Part shown: positions 20,075 through 29,553 of the stretch, in pieces | Position numbering within the stretch: the first letter of the stretch is position 1 | Layout of the letters: each line of letters opens with the position of its first letter | NCBI RefSeq assembly: GCF_023898315.1 | Contig: NC_064615.1 | Span: 910,506,742-910,570,741 of the forward strand | Direction of reading: 5' to 3' | DNA: 64,000 nt | From: Schistocerca nitens | Lineage: Eukaryota; Arthropoda; Insecta; Orthoptera; Acrididae | The notes under the pieces: generated by a model | Database searches by the model: none | Seen by the model: only the letters and a program-made list of their open reading frames with translations | What the model was told of the DNA's origin: nothing | Translations under genes and position numbers: made by a program

Positions 20075-20146
20075 TGCCGTGACCAGGATTCGAACCTGGG
20101 TTTTTGCGGCCACAACGCAATGTCCTAACCACTAGACGATCACGGC
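20075..20146 (-). tRNA. tRNA-His (GTG)
   Basis: Unit 11 copy. Confidence 0.96.
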
Positions 20147-20477
20147 CGCGGAGGCGCCCGGGGAAGCAGTTCTCGCGACTGCACCCGCCCGGTACACAGC
20201 AAAGCTCAGCCCACTGCGTCAGACGCGATCTCCATTATATGTATACGGGCAAACGAAACGTGCCTGCGCTGTTAGGACACTAACCAGAGTGGGTAGCTGC
20301 ATTCATCTCCCTGGCAGTGTCTTGCAGTCCTCCAAGTCTGTTGACCACAGGTGGACAGGTGTCGCATCTCTCTCGCCGTCACTTGTGGCCGTCATTCATA
20401 CTTAACGTGCTTTTCTGCAAGAGTCAGTCGAGCAAAGTCGGGACAAGTCGCCTAAGAGGAGCAACAAAATGGTGGAT

Positions 20478-20549
20478 TTCCGGTACCGGGAATCGAACCC
20501 GGGCCTCCTGGGTGAGAGCCAGGTATCCTAGCCACTAGACGACACCGGA
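20478..20549 (-). tRNA. tRNA-Glu (CTC)
   Basis: Unit 11 copy; a private base change lies in the 3' flank (gcaagagtcag near 20422). Confidence 0.96.
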
Positions 20550-20823
20550 TAACGACACACGCACTCCTCCAACAAACACGGTGAGCGTCCACCCGCTACT
20601 TGACGACAACTGCAAAAATTAACGCTTCCACTTCGTAGAACGGCATGCTCTGGACGTATCTCGTGGAGACGAACGCCAGCAATCATGAGACCAAACTGCG
20701 CCGGTGAATCCTGTTGTTACACCGCGCACTGTGCTACGACAGTTTAAGAGAGCGACGCTCACGCTTTGCTGCGCTATTTCCTTCGCGGGAAATCAGTGCT
20801 CCTGTTTTCGAGACAGAAAACGT

Positions 20824-20905
20824 TGGCAGCGGTGGGATTCGAACCCACGCCTCCGAAGAGACTGGTGCCTGAAACCAGCGCCTTAGACCGCTCGGCCACG
20901 CTACC
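20824..20905 (-). tRNA. tRNA-Leu (CAG)
   Basis: Unit 12, single Leu-CAG. Confidence 0.97.
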
Positions 20906-20985
20906 TACGCGACGCGGCCGCCGCAGGAGCTGCGTTCTACCCCACGAGAACACAGCGCAATGGCACAAAAACGAGAAGTAAAAAT

Positions 20986-21067
20986 TGGCAGCGGTGGGAT
21001 TCGAACCCACGCCTCCGAAGAGACTGGTGCCTTAAACCAGCGCCTTAGACCGCTCGGCCACGCTACC
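20986..21067 (-). tRNA. tRNA-Leu (AAG)
   Basis: Unit 12 copy. Confidence 0.97.
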
Positions 21068-21359
21068 TGCGCCAGCGTTCCCCGCGTCTCTAGAAAACAG
21101 TGCACGACACAGTTTCCTGTTGTGCTGCGACTCGCTGCTCATGCATCGCACCTCAAACAACTGCCCCTTTCGACTATAGATTTAACCTCTCAGGCAGCTA
21201 CCCACGCCCTGGGGCGGCCGAATTTCTTGTTGCTGATAATGAAATGGTAGTGCAACCTGCGGCGTGCGGAACATGAGTGTAAAGTGATGAGAGCATTGTG
21301 ATTTCAAACACTGGGTGACGATCATGATTGCAGCAACAGCAAGGCAAAACCTTCAAAAT

Positions 21360-21431
21360 TGCCGTGACCAGGATTCGAACCTGGGTTTTTGCGGCCACAA
21401 CGCAATGTCCTAACCACTAGACGATCACGGC
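21360..21431 (-). tRNA. tRNA-His (GTG)
   Basis: Unit 12 copy. Confidence 0.96.
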
Positions 21432-21762
21432 CGCGGAGGCGCCCGGGGAAGCAGTTCTCGCGACTGCACCCGCCCGGTACACAGCAAAGCTCAGCCCACT
21501 GCGTCAGACGCGATCTCCATTATATGTATACGGGCAAACGAAACGTGCCTGCGCTGTTAGGACACTAACCAGAGTGGGTAGCTGCATTCATCTCCCTGGC
21601 AGTGTCTTGCAGTCCTCCAAGTCTGTTGACCACAGGTGGACAGGTGTCGCATCTCTCTCGCCGTCACTTGTGGCCGTCATTCATACTTAACGTGCTTTTC
21701 TGCAAGCGTCAGTCGAGCAAAGTCGGGACAAGTCGCCTAAGAGGAGCAACAAAATGGTGGAT

Positions 21763-21834
21763 TTCCGGTACCGGGAATCGAACCCGGGCCTCCTGGGTGA
21801 GAGCCAGGTATCCTAGCCACTAGACGACACCGGA
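21763..21834 (-). tRNA. tRNA-Glu (CTC)
   Basis: Unit 12 copy. Confidence 0.96.
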
Positions 21835-22108
21835 TAACGACACACGCACTCCTCCAACAAACACGGTGAGCGTCCACCCGCTACTTGACGACAACTGCAA
21901 AAATTAACGCTTCCACTTCGTAGAACGGCATGCTCTGGACGTATCTCGTGGAGACGAACGCCAGCAATCATGAGACCAAACTGCGCCGGTGAATCCTGTT
22001 GTTACACCGCGCACTGTGCTACGACAGTTTAAGAGAGCGACGCTCACGCTTTGCTGCGCTATTTCCTTCGCGGGAAATCAGTGCTCCTGTTTTCGAGACA
22101 GAAAACGT

Positions 22109-22190
22109 TGGCAGCGGTGGGATTCGAACCCACGCCTCCGAAGAGACTGGTGCCTGAAACCAGCGCCTTAGACCGCTCGGCCACGCTACC
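22109..22190 (-). tRNA. tRNA-Leu (CAG)
   Basis: Unit 13, first of two Leu-CAG. Confidence 0.97.
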
Positions 22191-22270
22191 TACGCGACGC
22201 GGCCGCCGCAGGAGCTGCGTTCTACCCCACGAGAACACAGCGCAATGGCACAAAAACGAGAAGTAAAAAT

Positions 22271-22352
22271 TGGCAGCGGTGGGATTCGAACCCACGCCTC
22301 CGAAGAGACTGGTGCCTGAAACCAGCGCCTTAGACCGCTCGGCCACGCTACC
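22271..22352 (-). tRNA. tRNA-Leu (CAG)
   Basis: Unit 13, second Leu-CAG. Confidence 0.97.
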
Positions 22353-22432
22353 TACGCGACGCGGCCGCCGCAGGAGCTGCGTTCTACCCCACGAGAACAC
22401 AGCGCAATGGCACAAAAACGAGAAGTAAAAAT

Positions 22433-22514
22433 TGGCAGCGGTGGGATTCGAACCCACGCCTCCGAAGAGACTGGTGCCTTAAACCAGCGCCTTAGACCGC
22501 TCGGCCACGCTACC
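22433..22514 (-). tRNA. tRNA-Leu (AAG)
   Basis: Unit 13 copy. Confidence 0.97.
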
Positions 22515-22806
22515 TGCGCCAGCGTTCCCCGCGTCTCTAGAAAACAGTGCACGACACAGTTTCCTGTTGTGCTGCGACTCGCTGCTCATGCATCGCACCT
22601 CAAACAACTGCCCCTTTCGACTATAGATTTAACCTCTCAGGCAGCTACCCACGCCCTGGGGCGGCCGAATTTCTTGTTGCTGATAATGAAATGGTAGTGC
22701 AACCTGCGGCGTGCGGAACATGAGTGTAAAGTGATGAGAGCATTGTGATTTCAAACACTGGGTGACGATCATGATTGCAGCAACAGCAAGGCAAAACCTT
22801 CAAAAT

Positions 22807-22878
22807 TGCCGTGACCAGGATTCGAACCTGGGTTTTTGCGGCCACAACGCAATGTCCTAACCACTAGACGATCACGGC
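22807..22878 (-). tRNA. tRNA-His (GTG)
   Basis: Unit 13 copy. Confidence 0.96.
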
Positions 22879-23209
22879 CGCGGAGGCGCCCGGGGAAGCA
22901 GTTCTCGCGACTGCACCCGCCCGGTACACAGCAAAGCTCAGCCCACTGCGTCAGACGCGATCTCCATTATATGTATACGGGCAAACGAAACGTGCCTGCG
23001 CTGTTAGGACACTAACCAGAGTGGGTAGCTGCATTCATCTCCCTGGCAGTGTCTTGCAGTCCTCCAAGTCTGTTGACCACAGGTGGACAGGTGTCGCATC
23101 TCTCTCGCCGTCACTTGTGGCCGTCATTCATACTTAACGTGCTTTTCTGCAAGCGTCAGTCGAGCAAAGTCGGGACAAGTCGCCTAAGAGGAGCAACAAA
23201 ATGGTGGAT

Positions 23210-23281
23210 TTCCGGTACCGGGAATCGAACCCGGGCCTCCTGGGTGAGAGCCAGGTATCCTAGCCACTAGACGACACCGGA
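23210..23281 (-). tRNA. tRNA-Glu (CTC)
   Basis: Unit 13 copy. Confidence 0.96.
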
Positions 23282-23555
23282 TAACGACACACGCACTCCT
23301 CCAACAAACACGGTGAGCGTCCACCCGCTACTTGACGACAACTGCAAAAATTAACGCTTCCACTTCGTAGAACGGCATGCTCTGGACGTATCTCGTGGAG
23401 ACGAACGCCAGCAATCATGAGACCAAACTGCGCCGGTGAATCCTGTTGTTACACCGCGCACTGTGCTACGACAGTTTAAGAGAGCGACGCTCACGCTTTG
23501 CTGCGCTATTTCCTTCGCGGGAAATCAGTGCTCCTGTTTTCGAGACAGAAAACGT

Positions 23556-23637
23556 TGGCAGCGGTGGGATTCGAACCCACGCCTCCGAAGAGACTGGTGC
23601 CTGAAACCAGCGCCTTAGACCGCTCGGCCACGCTACC
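23556..23637 (-). tRNA. tRNA-Leu (CAG)
   Basis: Unit 14, first of two Leu-CAG. Confidence 0.97.
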
Positions 23638-23717
23638 TACGCGACGCGGCCGCCGCAGGAGCTGCGTTCTACCCCACGAGAACACAGCGCAATGGCACAA
23701 AAACGAGAAGTAAAAAT

Positions 23718-23799
23718 TGGCAGCGGTGGGATTCGAACCCACGCCTCCGAAGAGACTGGTGCCTGAAACCAGCGCCTTAGACCGCTCGGCCACGCTACC
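23718..23799 (-). tRNA. tRNA-Leu (CAG)
   Basis: Unit 14, second Leu-CAG. Confidence 0.97.
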
Positions 23800-23879
23800 T
23801 ACGCGACGCGGCCGCCGCAGGAGCTGCGTTCTACCCCACGAGAACACAGCGCAATGGCACAAAAACGAGAAGTAAAAAT

Positions 23880-23961
23880 TGGCAGCGGTGGGATTCGAAC
23901 CCACGCCTCCGAAGAGACTGGTGCCTTAAACCAGCGCCTTAGACCGCTCGGCCACGCTACC
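23880..23961 (-). tRNA. tRNA-Leu (AAG)
   Basis: Unit 14 copy. Confidence 0.97.
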
Positions 23962-24253
23962 TGCGCCAGCGTTCCCCGCGTCTCTAGAAAACAGTGCACG
24001 ACACAGTTTCCTGTTGTGCTGCGACTCGCTGCTCATGCATCGCACCTCAAACAACTGCCCCTTTCGACTATAGATTTAACCTCTCAGGCAGCTACCCACG
24101 CCCTGGGGCGGCCGAATTTCTTGTTGCTGATAATGAAATGGTAGTGCAACCTGCGGCGTGCGGAACATGAGTGTAAAGTGATGAGAGCATTGTGATTTCA
24201 AACACTGGGTGACGATCATGATTGCAGCAACAGCAAGGCAAAACCTTCAAAAT

Positions 24254-24325
24254 TGCCGTGACCAGGATTCGAACCTGGGTTTTTGCGGCCACAACGCAAT
24301 GTCCTAACCACTAGACGATCACGGC
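24254..24325 (-). tRNA. tRNA-His (GTG)
   Basis: Unit 14 copy; its 5' flank has a private change (ttcttgcgac) near 24352. Confidence 0.96.
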
Positions 24326-24656
24326 CGCGGAGGCGCCCGGGGAAGCAGTTCTTGCGACTGCACCCGCCCGGTACACAGCAAAGCTCAGCCCACTGCGTCA
24401 GACGCGATCTCCATTATATGTATACGGGCAAACGAAACGTGCCTGCGCTGTTAGGACACTAACCAGAGTGGGTAGCTGCATTCATCTCCCTGGCAGTGTC
24501 TTGCAGTCCTCCAAGTCTGTTGACCACAGGTGGACAGGTGTCGCATCTCTCTCGCCGTCACTTGTGGCCGTCATTCATACTTAACGTGCTTTTCTGCAAG
24601 CGTCAGTCGAGCAAAGTCGGGACAAGTCGCCTAAGAGGAGCAACAAAATGGTGGAT

Positions 24657-24728
24657 TTCCGGTACCGGGAATCGAACCCGGGCCTCCTGGGTGAGAGCCA
24701 GGTATCCTAGCCACTAGACGACACCGGA
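24657..24728 (-). tRNA. tRNA-Glu (CTC)
   Basis: Unit 14 copy. Confidence 0.96.
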
Positions 24729-25002
24729 TAACGACACACGCACTCCTCCAACAAACACGGTGAGCGTCCACCCGCTACTTGACGACAACTGCAAAAATTA
24801 ACGCTTCCACTTCGTAGAACGGCATGCTCTGGACGTATCTCGTGGAGACGAACGCCAGCAATCATGAGACCAAACTGCGCCGGTGAATCCTGTTGTTACA
24901 CCGCGCACTGTGCTACGACAGTTTAAGAGAGCGACGCTCACGCTTTGCTGCGCTATTTCCTTCGCGGGAAATCAGTGCTCCTGTTTTCGAGACAGAAAAC
25001 GT

Positions 25003-25084
25003 TGGCAGCGGTGGGATTCGAACCCACGCCTCCGAAGAGACTGGTGCCTGAAACCAGCGCCTTAGACCGCTCGGCCACGCTACC
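25003..25084 (-). tRNA. tRNA-Leu (CAG)
   Basis: Unit 15, first of two Leu-CAG. Confidence 0.97.
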
Positions 25085-25164
25085 TACGCGACGCGGCCGC
25101 CGCAGGAGCTGCGTTCTACCCCACGAGAACACAGCGCAATGGCACAAAAACGAGAAGTAAAAAT

Positions 25165-25246
25165 TGGCAGCGGTGGGATTCGAACCCACGCCTCCGAAGA
25201 GACTGGTGCCTGAAACCAGCGCCTTAGACCGCTCGGCCACGCTACC
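25165..25246 (-). tRNA. tRNA-Leu (CAG)
   Basis: Unit 15, second Leu-CAG, intact next to the gene split by E2. Confidence 0.97.
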
Positions 25247-25326
25247 TACGCGACGCGGCCGCCGCAGGAGCTGCGTTCTACCCCACGAGAACACAGCGCA
25301 ATGGCACAAAAACGAGAAGTAAAAAT

Positions 25327-25330
25327 TGGC

Positions 25331-25333
<3 letters not shown>
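25327..25333 (-). pseudogene. tRNA-Leu 3' stump at the E2 poly(A) junction
   Basis: GCTGCCA, residues 76-82, followed by the normal TTTTT terminator. By position in unit 15 this is the Leu-AAG gene, and its 5' part is at 32586-32640. Residues 56-75 are absent from both sides. Confidence 0.9.
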
Positions 25334-25361
<28 letters not shown>

Positions 25362-25362
25362 T

Positions 25363-25434
25363 CTACGGCTTGCTGCGCTGTTCCCTTCGCGGGTAATCAT
25401 TGCTGCTGCTTTCGAGACAGAAAACATTGGCAGC
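25363..25434 (-). other. Transduced 3' flank of a diverged tRNA-Leu gene in the E2 tail
   Basis: This 72-bp piece between two poly(A) runs aligns to the sequence just past the first Leu-CAG of the array (about 178-250 in unit 1). I count about 61 of 70 positions matching. It begins in element sense with GCTGCC, the same acceptor end that abuts the outer poly(A), and includes a TTTT terminator. It records a former insertion of this element at the same tRNA site in a diverged array, followed by read-through. Confidence 0.85.
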
Positions 25435-25457
25435 TTTTTTTTTTTTTTTTTTTTTTT

Positions 25458-25492
25458 GCGCTCTCCAAATAACGCCTTCGTCGGCGAGCTTC
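25458..25492 (-). promoter_or_regulatory. E2 conserved 3'-terminal stem-loop
   Basis: In element sense it reads GAAGCTCGCCGACGAAGGCG then TTATTTGGAGAGCGC, directly before poly(A). CGCC pairs with GGCG over a GACGAA loop, and GCTC can pair with GAGC outside it. E3 keeps the stems with a different loop (40744-40777). It is a candidate RNA signal for the reverse transcriptase. Confidence 0.55.
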
Positions 25493-26196
25493 TCAGCTAT
25501 AGTAAGTGCTGGTGCCAGATATAACGGAATCGAAAACGAACGTTGACGAAAGAAAGTAGCAAAGTAAGCCTCCTTCCTGTGAGGCATTCCTTGTGAGAAG
25601 GGTAAACAAACACGTATGCAGCTCCACGGAAAGCAGAGTAGTTACATGAAGGCTCCGTGAAGTGCGAAAACAAAAAGTGTATATATATATATAGACATAG
25701 AACCGGCTGGAAGAAGTCAAAGAAAAGTCCAGTCAGCGCACAAAGCAAAATGCCGGCCAGCAATGCAAAAAAAATCATGAAACACGGACGTACATCGTGA
25801 AGAACCGAGTAACGGTGAGCACGCCGAAAAACGACAAAGAAATGGAAAGAAGCCAATGCAAGAAGGAAAAACACACCAGGAATCCTGACCAAAGTAAAAT
25901 TCAAGGAAACACAACGAAATGTCCACAAAAAAAAAGGGGGGGGGGACACTTTCACGCAACGCCTCTCCTTGGCATCACGATCCCATACCAACACATGGTA
26001 GAGTGGGAAACAAGAAGAAAATAAAGAAAGCTAAACAAAATATCCCCGCATATGACCATATACGAGGCATTTCCCAAGGGAGAAACGTCTCCCGTTTACG
26101 TTATATTTATCGTTACTGGTACTAAATAGACATTCAACACAAGGCGAGGGCACGTTCAATCACGTCATAAATTTAAGCAGGAAAATGTAAATTTAA
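25493..26196 (-). other. E2 3' UTR
   Basis: About 0.7 kb with no supported gene. It holds a short TA microsatellite at 25680-25693 and an A9/G10-type homopolymer stretch near 25925-25948. A 165-codon frame at 25497-25994 has low-complexity Phe/Leu-rich text and no domain. Confidence 0.7.
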
Positions 26197-29100
26197 TTAA
26201 GTCGACATCGGGAATAGAGAATAAGCATGTGCCAAGGCGACATGCAAAAAATTCGCAAAAGTCAGAGCATAATCACGTCGAACACGGGACTGGCCATGTT
26301 CAGCCCATAAGTACGTGAGAAAATCCAGTCGGTCAGTCAGTTTAAGACAAAACAAAGAGTGGATGGTATGACCGAGTAACCAGATGGTGGCGTTGCGCTT
26401 GGTGGTCGGGAACGCCTTACACTGGGGTACCATCGCATCTGCCACTGTCACCTGCGCTAGAGACACCCTGTTTATGAGACGCACCATATCCCTAGCAGTG
26501 TCCCACACAGCACGGAACCGACGGCACACAAAACGATGTTCAACGCTGTCCACTTCATGACACTCTTCACAGGCGGGGGATGGACTTAGATGAATAGAGT
26601 GCAATTTAGCATTCGTGGGAATAGTACCATTAACGACCTTATACCACGTCGCTCGAACGTGGGCAGGGAGGACGGGTGTGGCGATGTTTCGCCAAACTGT
26701 TCGCCAGTCAGTGTGCGGCAGGCGGTACTCCCACTTGTTCCGGGCCGGTGATCCCCGCAGAGCACGGATAATGTCGCCGACACGACCTCCGCTGGAGCCA
26801 CCATACGCAAGATAGCTGTTGTTAAAATAAAAACGGCGCACGTAATTCAGCGCAAAGGGTATGTGGCTGACAGAGACTGGAGCAACCACGGAAGGTGGAC
26901 GGTATTGAGTGAACAACATGACCGTGGCACTGCTGGTGCCCTTCTCTAACACGGCCGTAGTCCGTTTGAGGAGGAGTGCCGCGCATTTGGCGGAAAAATC
27001 CACCAGACCGAGTCCCCCTTCGGCTGGATTTAAGGTGCAGGTGGCTAAGGAAACTTTGAAAATGTCCCCTTTCCAAAGGAGCCAGTAGACGGCCTGTTTA
27101 ATAGCGCGGTCTAAGAGCTTAGGTACGGGGAGAACTTGTGCTAGATACCACGCTCGAGCTAGGATGGTAGAATTAATAAGCTGCACCTTATCGTATAGCG
27201 CCAAATGCCGGGCCGCATGAATTTTAACGACCGCCCTAATTTTGTGTAAGATGGGACGCCAATTCAGGGCCTCCATGCGCTGAGGATTATCAGATAAAAT
27301 AACCCCCAGGACCCTGTGCTGCTGCACAACACGGAACCAATGTCGACGCACATGACTCATCCGTGGGGTTAGGGGAAGCAAAACCGTCTTGTGAACATTC
27401 ACAATGGCCCCCGTCGCCGTTTCAAATTGCCGGAGAACCGAGTACAGGGTATCTACATCTGCCGGCCGACCCAAGAACACTCCAAGATCGTCGGCATAAG
27501 CCCGGCAAGTAAGGCGATCGGCCCCAAGTTGGATCCCCGGACACTCATTGCAGATGGACCGCAGCAGCGGGTCGAGCGCCAAAGCGTAAAGTGTCATCGA
27601 CAATGGGCAACCCTGCCTGACCGAGCGAGTCAGACGTATAGGTGGACTGAGGGACCCATTGACGATGACACTCGACGTGGCATTACGCAAAAAACCCTGA
27701 ACCGTGTTGGTAAACTTATGGCCAAACCCCATGGCAACCATCACACGCCGTAAATAGGCATGGCCAACCCTGTCAAAAGCATTCTGGAAATCGACCAACA
27801 TAATCGCTGCCGACCGAACCCTGGTGCCGCGTACAAAACCGATACAGTCTCGATAGGCCAGAACTGCATCAAAAATATTCCTGTCACGCACAGCACACGT
27901 CTGATGTTCACAGAGAACGCGCGGCATGACTTGCCGCAGTCTGTGCGCGACGCACCTCGCCATGATCTTATAATCCGCGTTCAACAAGGTGATCGGTCGG
28001 ACAGTATGTATAGTCGGCGTCGCAGTCGATTTAGGAAGGAGCGTGATGCATCCCGCTGCAAATACCTGTGGTAGAGGAGCGCCAGTAAGAATTTCATTGG
28101 CGATAGCAGTTAAAGTATCGCGGAAAAGGGGAAAAAACTGCAAATAAAATTCAGCGGGTATGCCGTCAATGCCGGGAGATTTACCCCGAGGACTGCGCTG
28201 GACAGCTTCATGCAAGTCGTCGGACGTAAAAGCCTCATTAAGATGGACACGGTCTGTGCGACTTAAAACATTAGGGACCCCCTGTAAAATACGACGCAGC
28301 GCAGCGGGATCGACATCAACATCTTGAAAAAGTGACTCAAAATGTGCGTGGATTTCATTCGCAATCGTCACCCTGTCGGAGGTTTTTATTCCATCCTGAG
28401 TGACCCACGCAGTAAAGGCCAATCGTTCGCGCATCTTCCGCTCTCTATTGAGATGATATATAGAGAGCGGCTCCCCGTCCACGGCGCCCACAGGCTGGCT
28501 CCGAGTAACCGGCCCTCTGCTCTTCCGCCGCAGATCGGTCAAAAGTTCGGCCTGAAATTGTTTTAAAACGGGAAGAAGATGCGGCTGGCCCGTAACTTGT
28601 CGGGCGAGGTCCTTTAAACAGCTCTGATAAAAGTGTGACGTCGAGCGACGCCAGTGCGCTGCGTCGCGACTAAAATTTATTAAAAAGGTCCGAACTGCTG
28701 GTTTGGCAGCGCCAACCCACCACTCGAGGACGCTACTATCACCGGGTTTAGTCTGTAAAAGTTTGTGCCACATAGTAGTAAAGGACTGCTGAAAATAGGA
28801 GTCGGCTAACAGGCTGCTGTTAAACTTCCACAGATTTTTGCGATAGGAAGGCCTAGAAAGTGGAAGAGAGAGGTCACAAATATAGCTGCAGTGATCTGAA
28901 AAAATAACCGGCCTGACCTCAGATCGAGTCACCGGGGCTGCTAGTGACGATGACACATAAATCCGATCGAGCCGGCTATGTCCCGTTGGATAAAAATAGG
29001 TATACTCCGTTTCAACCGGGTGGAGCATTCGCCACGTGTCCTTAAGATTAAAACTCTTGATGAGCGTGTGTAGTTCCTGACACTTGTTGGGGCGCGGCTC

Positions 29101-29553
29101 CTGGTCGCGATCATCAGTGACCGCATTAAAGTCACCGCCTAAAATTAAATGAGCGGAGTTCCGGTGCAAAACCTCACACAACTCCTGACCATAAAAGAGC
29201 CGCCGCGCCGCGTAGTCGCTGCCGGAAGGAGCGTAAACATTAACAAATACGACGCCTTCAATAGTGCACGCAATAGCGCGGCCAGTAGGTAGACACTCAA
29301 TATTCGTGACACTGAGGCCGGGACAGACTAATATAGCAGTACCGGTGACGTCATCAGACACCACATTATCCACAATAACGTAGTCACACAGATCGGTCAG
29401 AAGCATCAGAGCCTCACGTGTCACTTCTTGCAAAAAGGCGACATGGCAACGGGTTTCACATAAAAGAGTATTTAAAGCAAGGACCTTATGCGGACTACGC
29501 ATTTTGTTAACATTTACCGTAAGAATATGCCACCGACGCGTGTCAGGAACCAT
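26197..29553 (-). CDS. E2 ORF2: APE endonuclease / reverse transcriptase
   Basis: 1118 aa starting MVPDTRRWHI; this ATG is chosen because E3 starts the same way (MASDPRRWNV). The endonuclease (about 1-230) has VNVNK with N16, LQEV with E43, NVYAPSG with Y107, GGDFN with D141 and N143, SRLDR with D196 and FSDH with D220/H221. The reverse transcriptase has RPITLLNADYKI (519-530), VDFQNAFD with D588, RQGCPLS (646-652) and YADD (686-689). The C-terminal knuckle is C995-x2-C998-x7-H1006-x3-C1010. All catalytic residues are present and the frame is unbroken. Motif A reads QNAFD where E1 has DKAFD. It is expected to nick and reverse transcribe at the tRNA-Leu T arm/acceptor. Confidence 0.95.
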   Translation of the reverse strand: MVPDTRRWHILTVNVNKMRSPHKVLALNTLLCETRCHVAFLQEVTREALMLLTDLCDYVIVDNVVSDDVTGTAILVCPGLSVTNIECLPTGRAIACTIEGVVFVNVYAPSGSDYAARRLFYGQELCEVLHRNSAHLILGGDFNAVTDDRDQEPRPNKCQELHTLIKSFNLKDTWRMLHPVETEYTYFYPTGHSRLDRIYVSSSLAAPVTRSEVRPVIFSDHCSYICDLSLPLSRPSYRKNLWKFNSSLLADSYFQQSFTTMWHKLLQTKPGDSSVLEWWVGAAKPAVRTFLINFSRDAAHWRRSTSHFYQSCLKDLARQVTGQPHLLPVLKQFQAELLTDLRRKSRGPVTRSQPVGAVDGEPLSIYHLNRERKMRERLAFTAWVTQDGIKTSDRVTIANEIHAHFESLFQDVDVDPAALRRILQGVPNVLSRTDRVHLNEAFTSDDLHEAVQRSPRGKSPGIDGIPAEFYLQFFPLFRDTLTAIANEILTGAPLPQVFAAGCITLLPKSTATPTIHTVRPITLLNADYKIMARCVAHRLRQVMPRVLCEHQTCAVRDRNIFDAVLAYRDCIGFVRGTRVRSAAIMLVDFQNAFDRVGHAYLRRVMVAMGFGHKFTNTVQGFLRNATSSVIVNGSLSPPIRLTRSVRQGCPLSMTLYALALDPLLRSICNECPGIQLGADRLTCRAYADDLGVFLGRPADVDTLYSVLRQFETATGAIVNVHKTVLLPLTPRMSHVRRHWFRVVQQHRVLGVILSDNPQRMEALNWRPILHKIRAVVKIHAARHLALYDKVQLINSTILARAWYLAQVLPVPKLLDRAIKQAVYWLLWKGDIFKVSLATCTLNPAEGGLGLVDFSAKCAALLLKRTTAVLEKGTSSATVMLFTQYRPPSVVAPVSVSHIPFALNYVRRFYFNNSYLAYGGSSGGRVGDIIRALRGSPARNKWEYRLPHTDWRTVWRNIATPVLPAHVRATWYKVVNGTIPTNAKLHSIHLSPSPACEECHEVDSVEHRFVCRRFRAVWDTARDMVRLINRVSLAQVTVADAMVPQCKAFPTTKRNATIWLLGHTIHSLFCLKLTDRLDFLTYLWAEHGQSRVRRDYALTFANFLHVALAHAYSLFPMST

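Larger units (their letters stand above)
15743..25333 (-). repeat. tRNA gene tandem array, segment 2 (end of unit 8 to unit 15)
   Basis: Same repeat resumed after E1. Unit anchors fall at 16687, 18134, 19419, 20704, 21989, 23436 and 24883; units 9, 13, 14 and 15 have the doubled Leu-CAG. No unit here carries the 11-bp insertion or the gccgcgg and gttcgacc spacer variants seen further right. It ends inside the Leu-AAG gene of unit 15 at LINE E2. Confidence 0.97.

Noticed and set aside
25497-25994. 165-codon Phe/Leu-rich frame in the E2 3' UTR as a membrane protein
   Set aside because: The hydrophobic text comes from A-rich plus-strand DNA and a TA microsatellite. There is no similar frame in E3.
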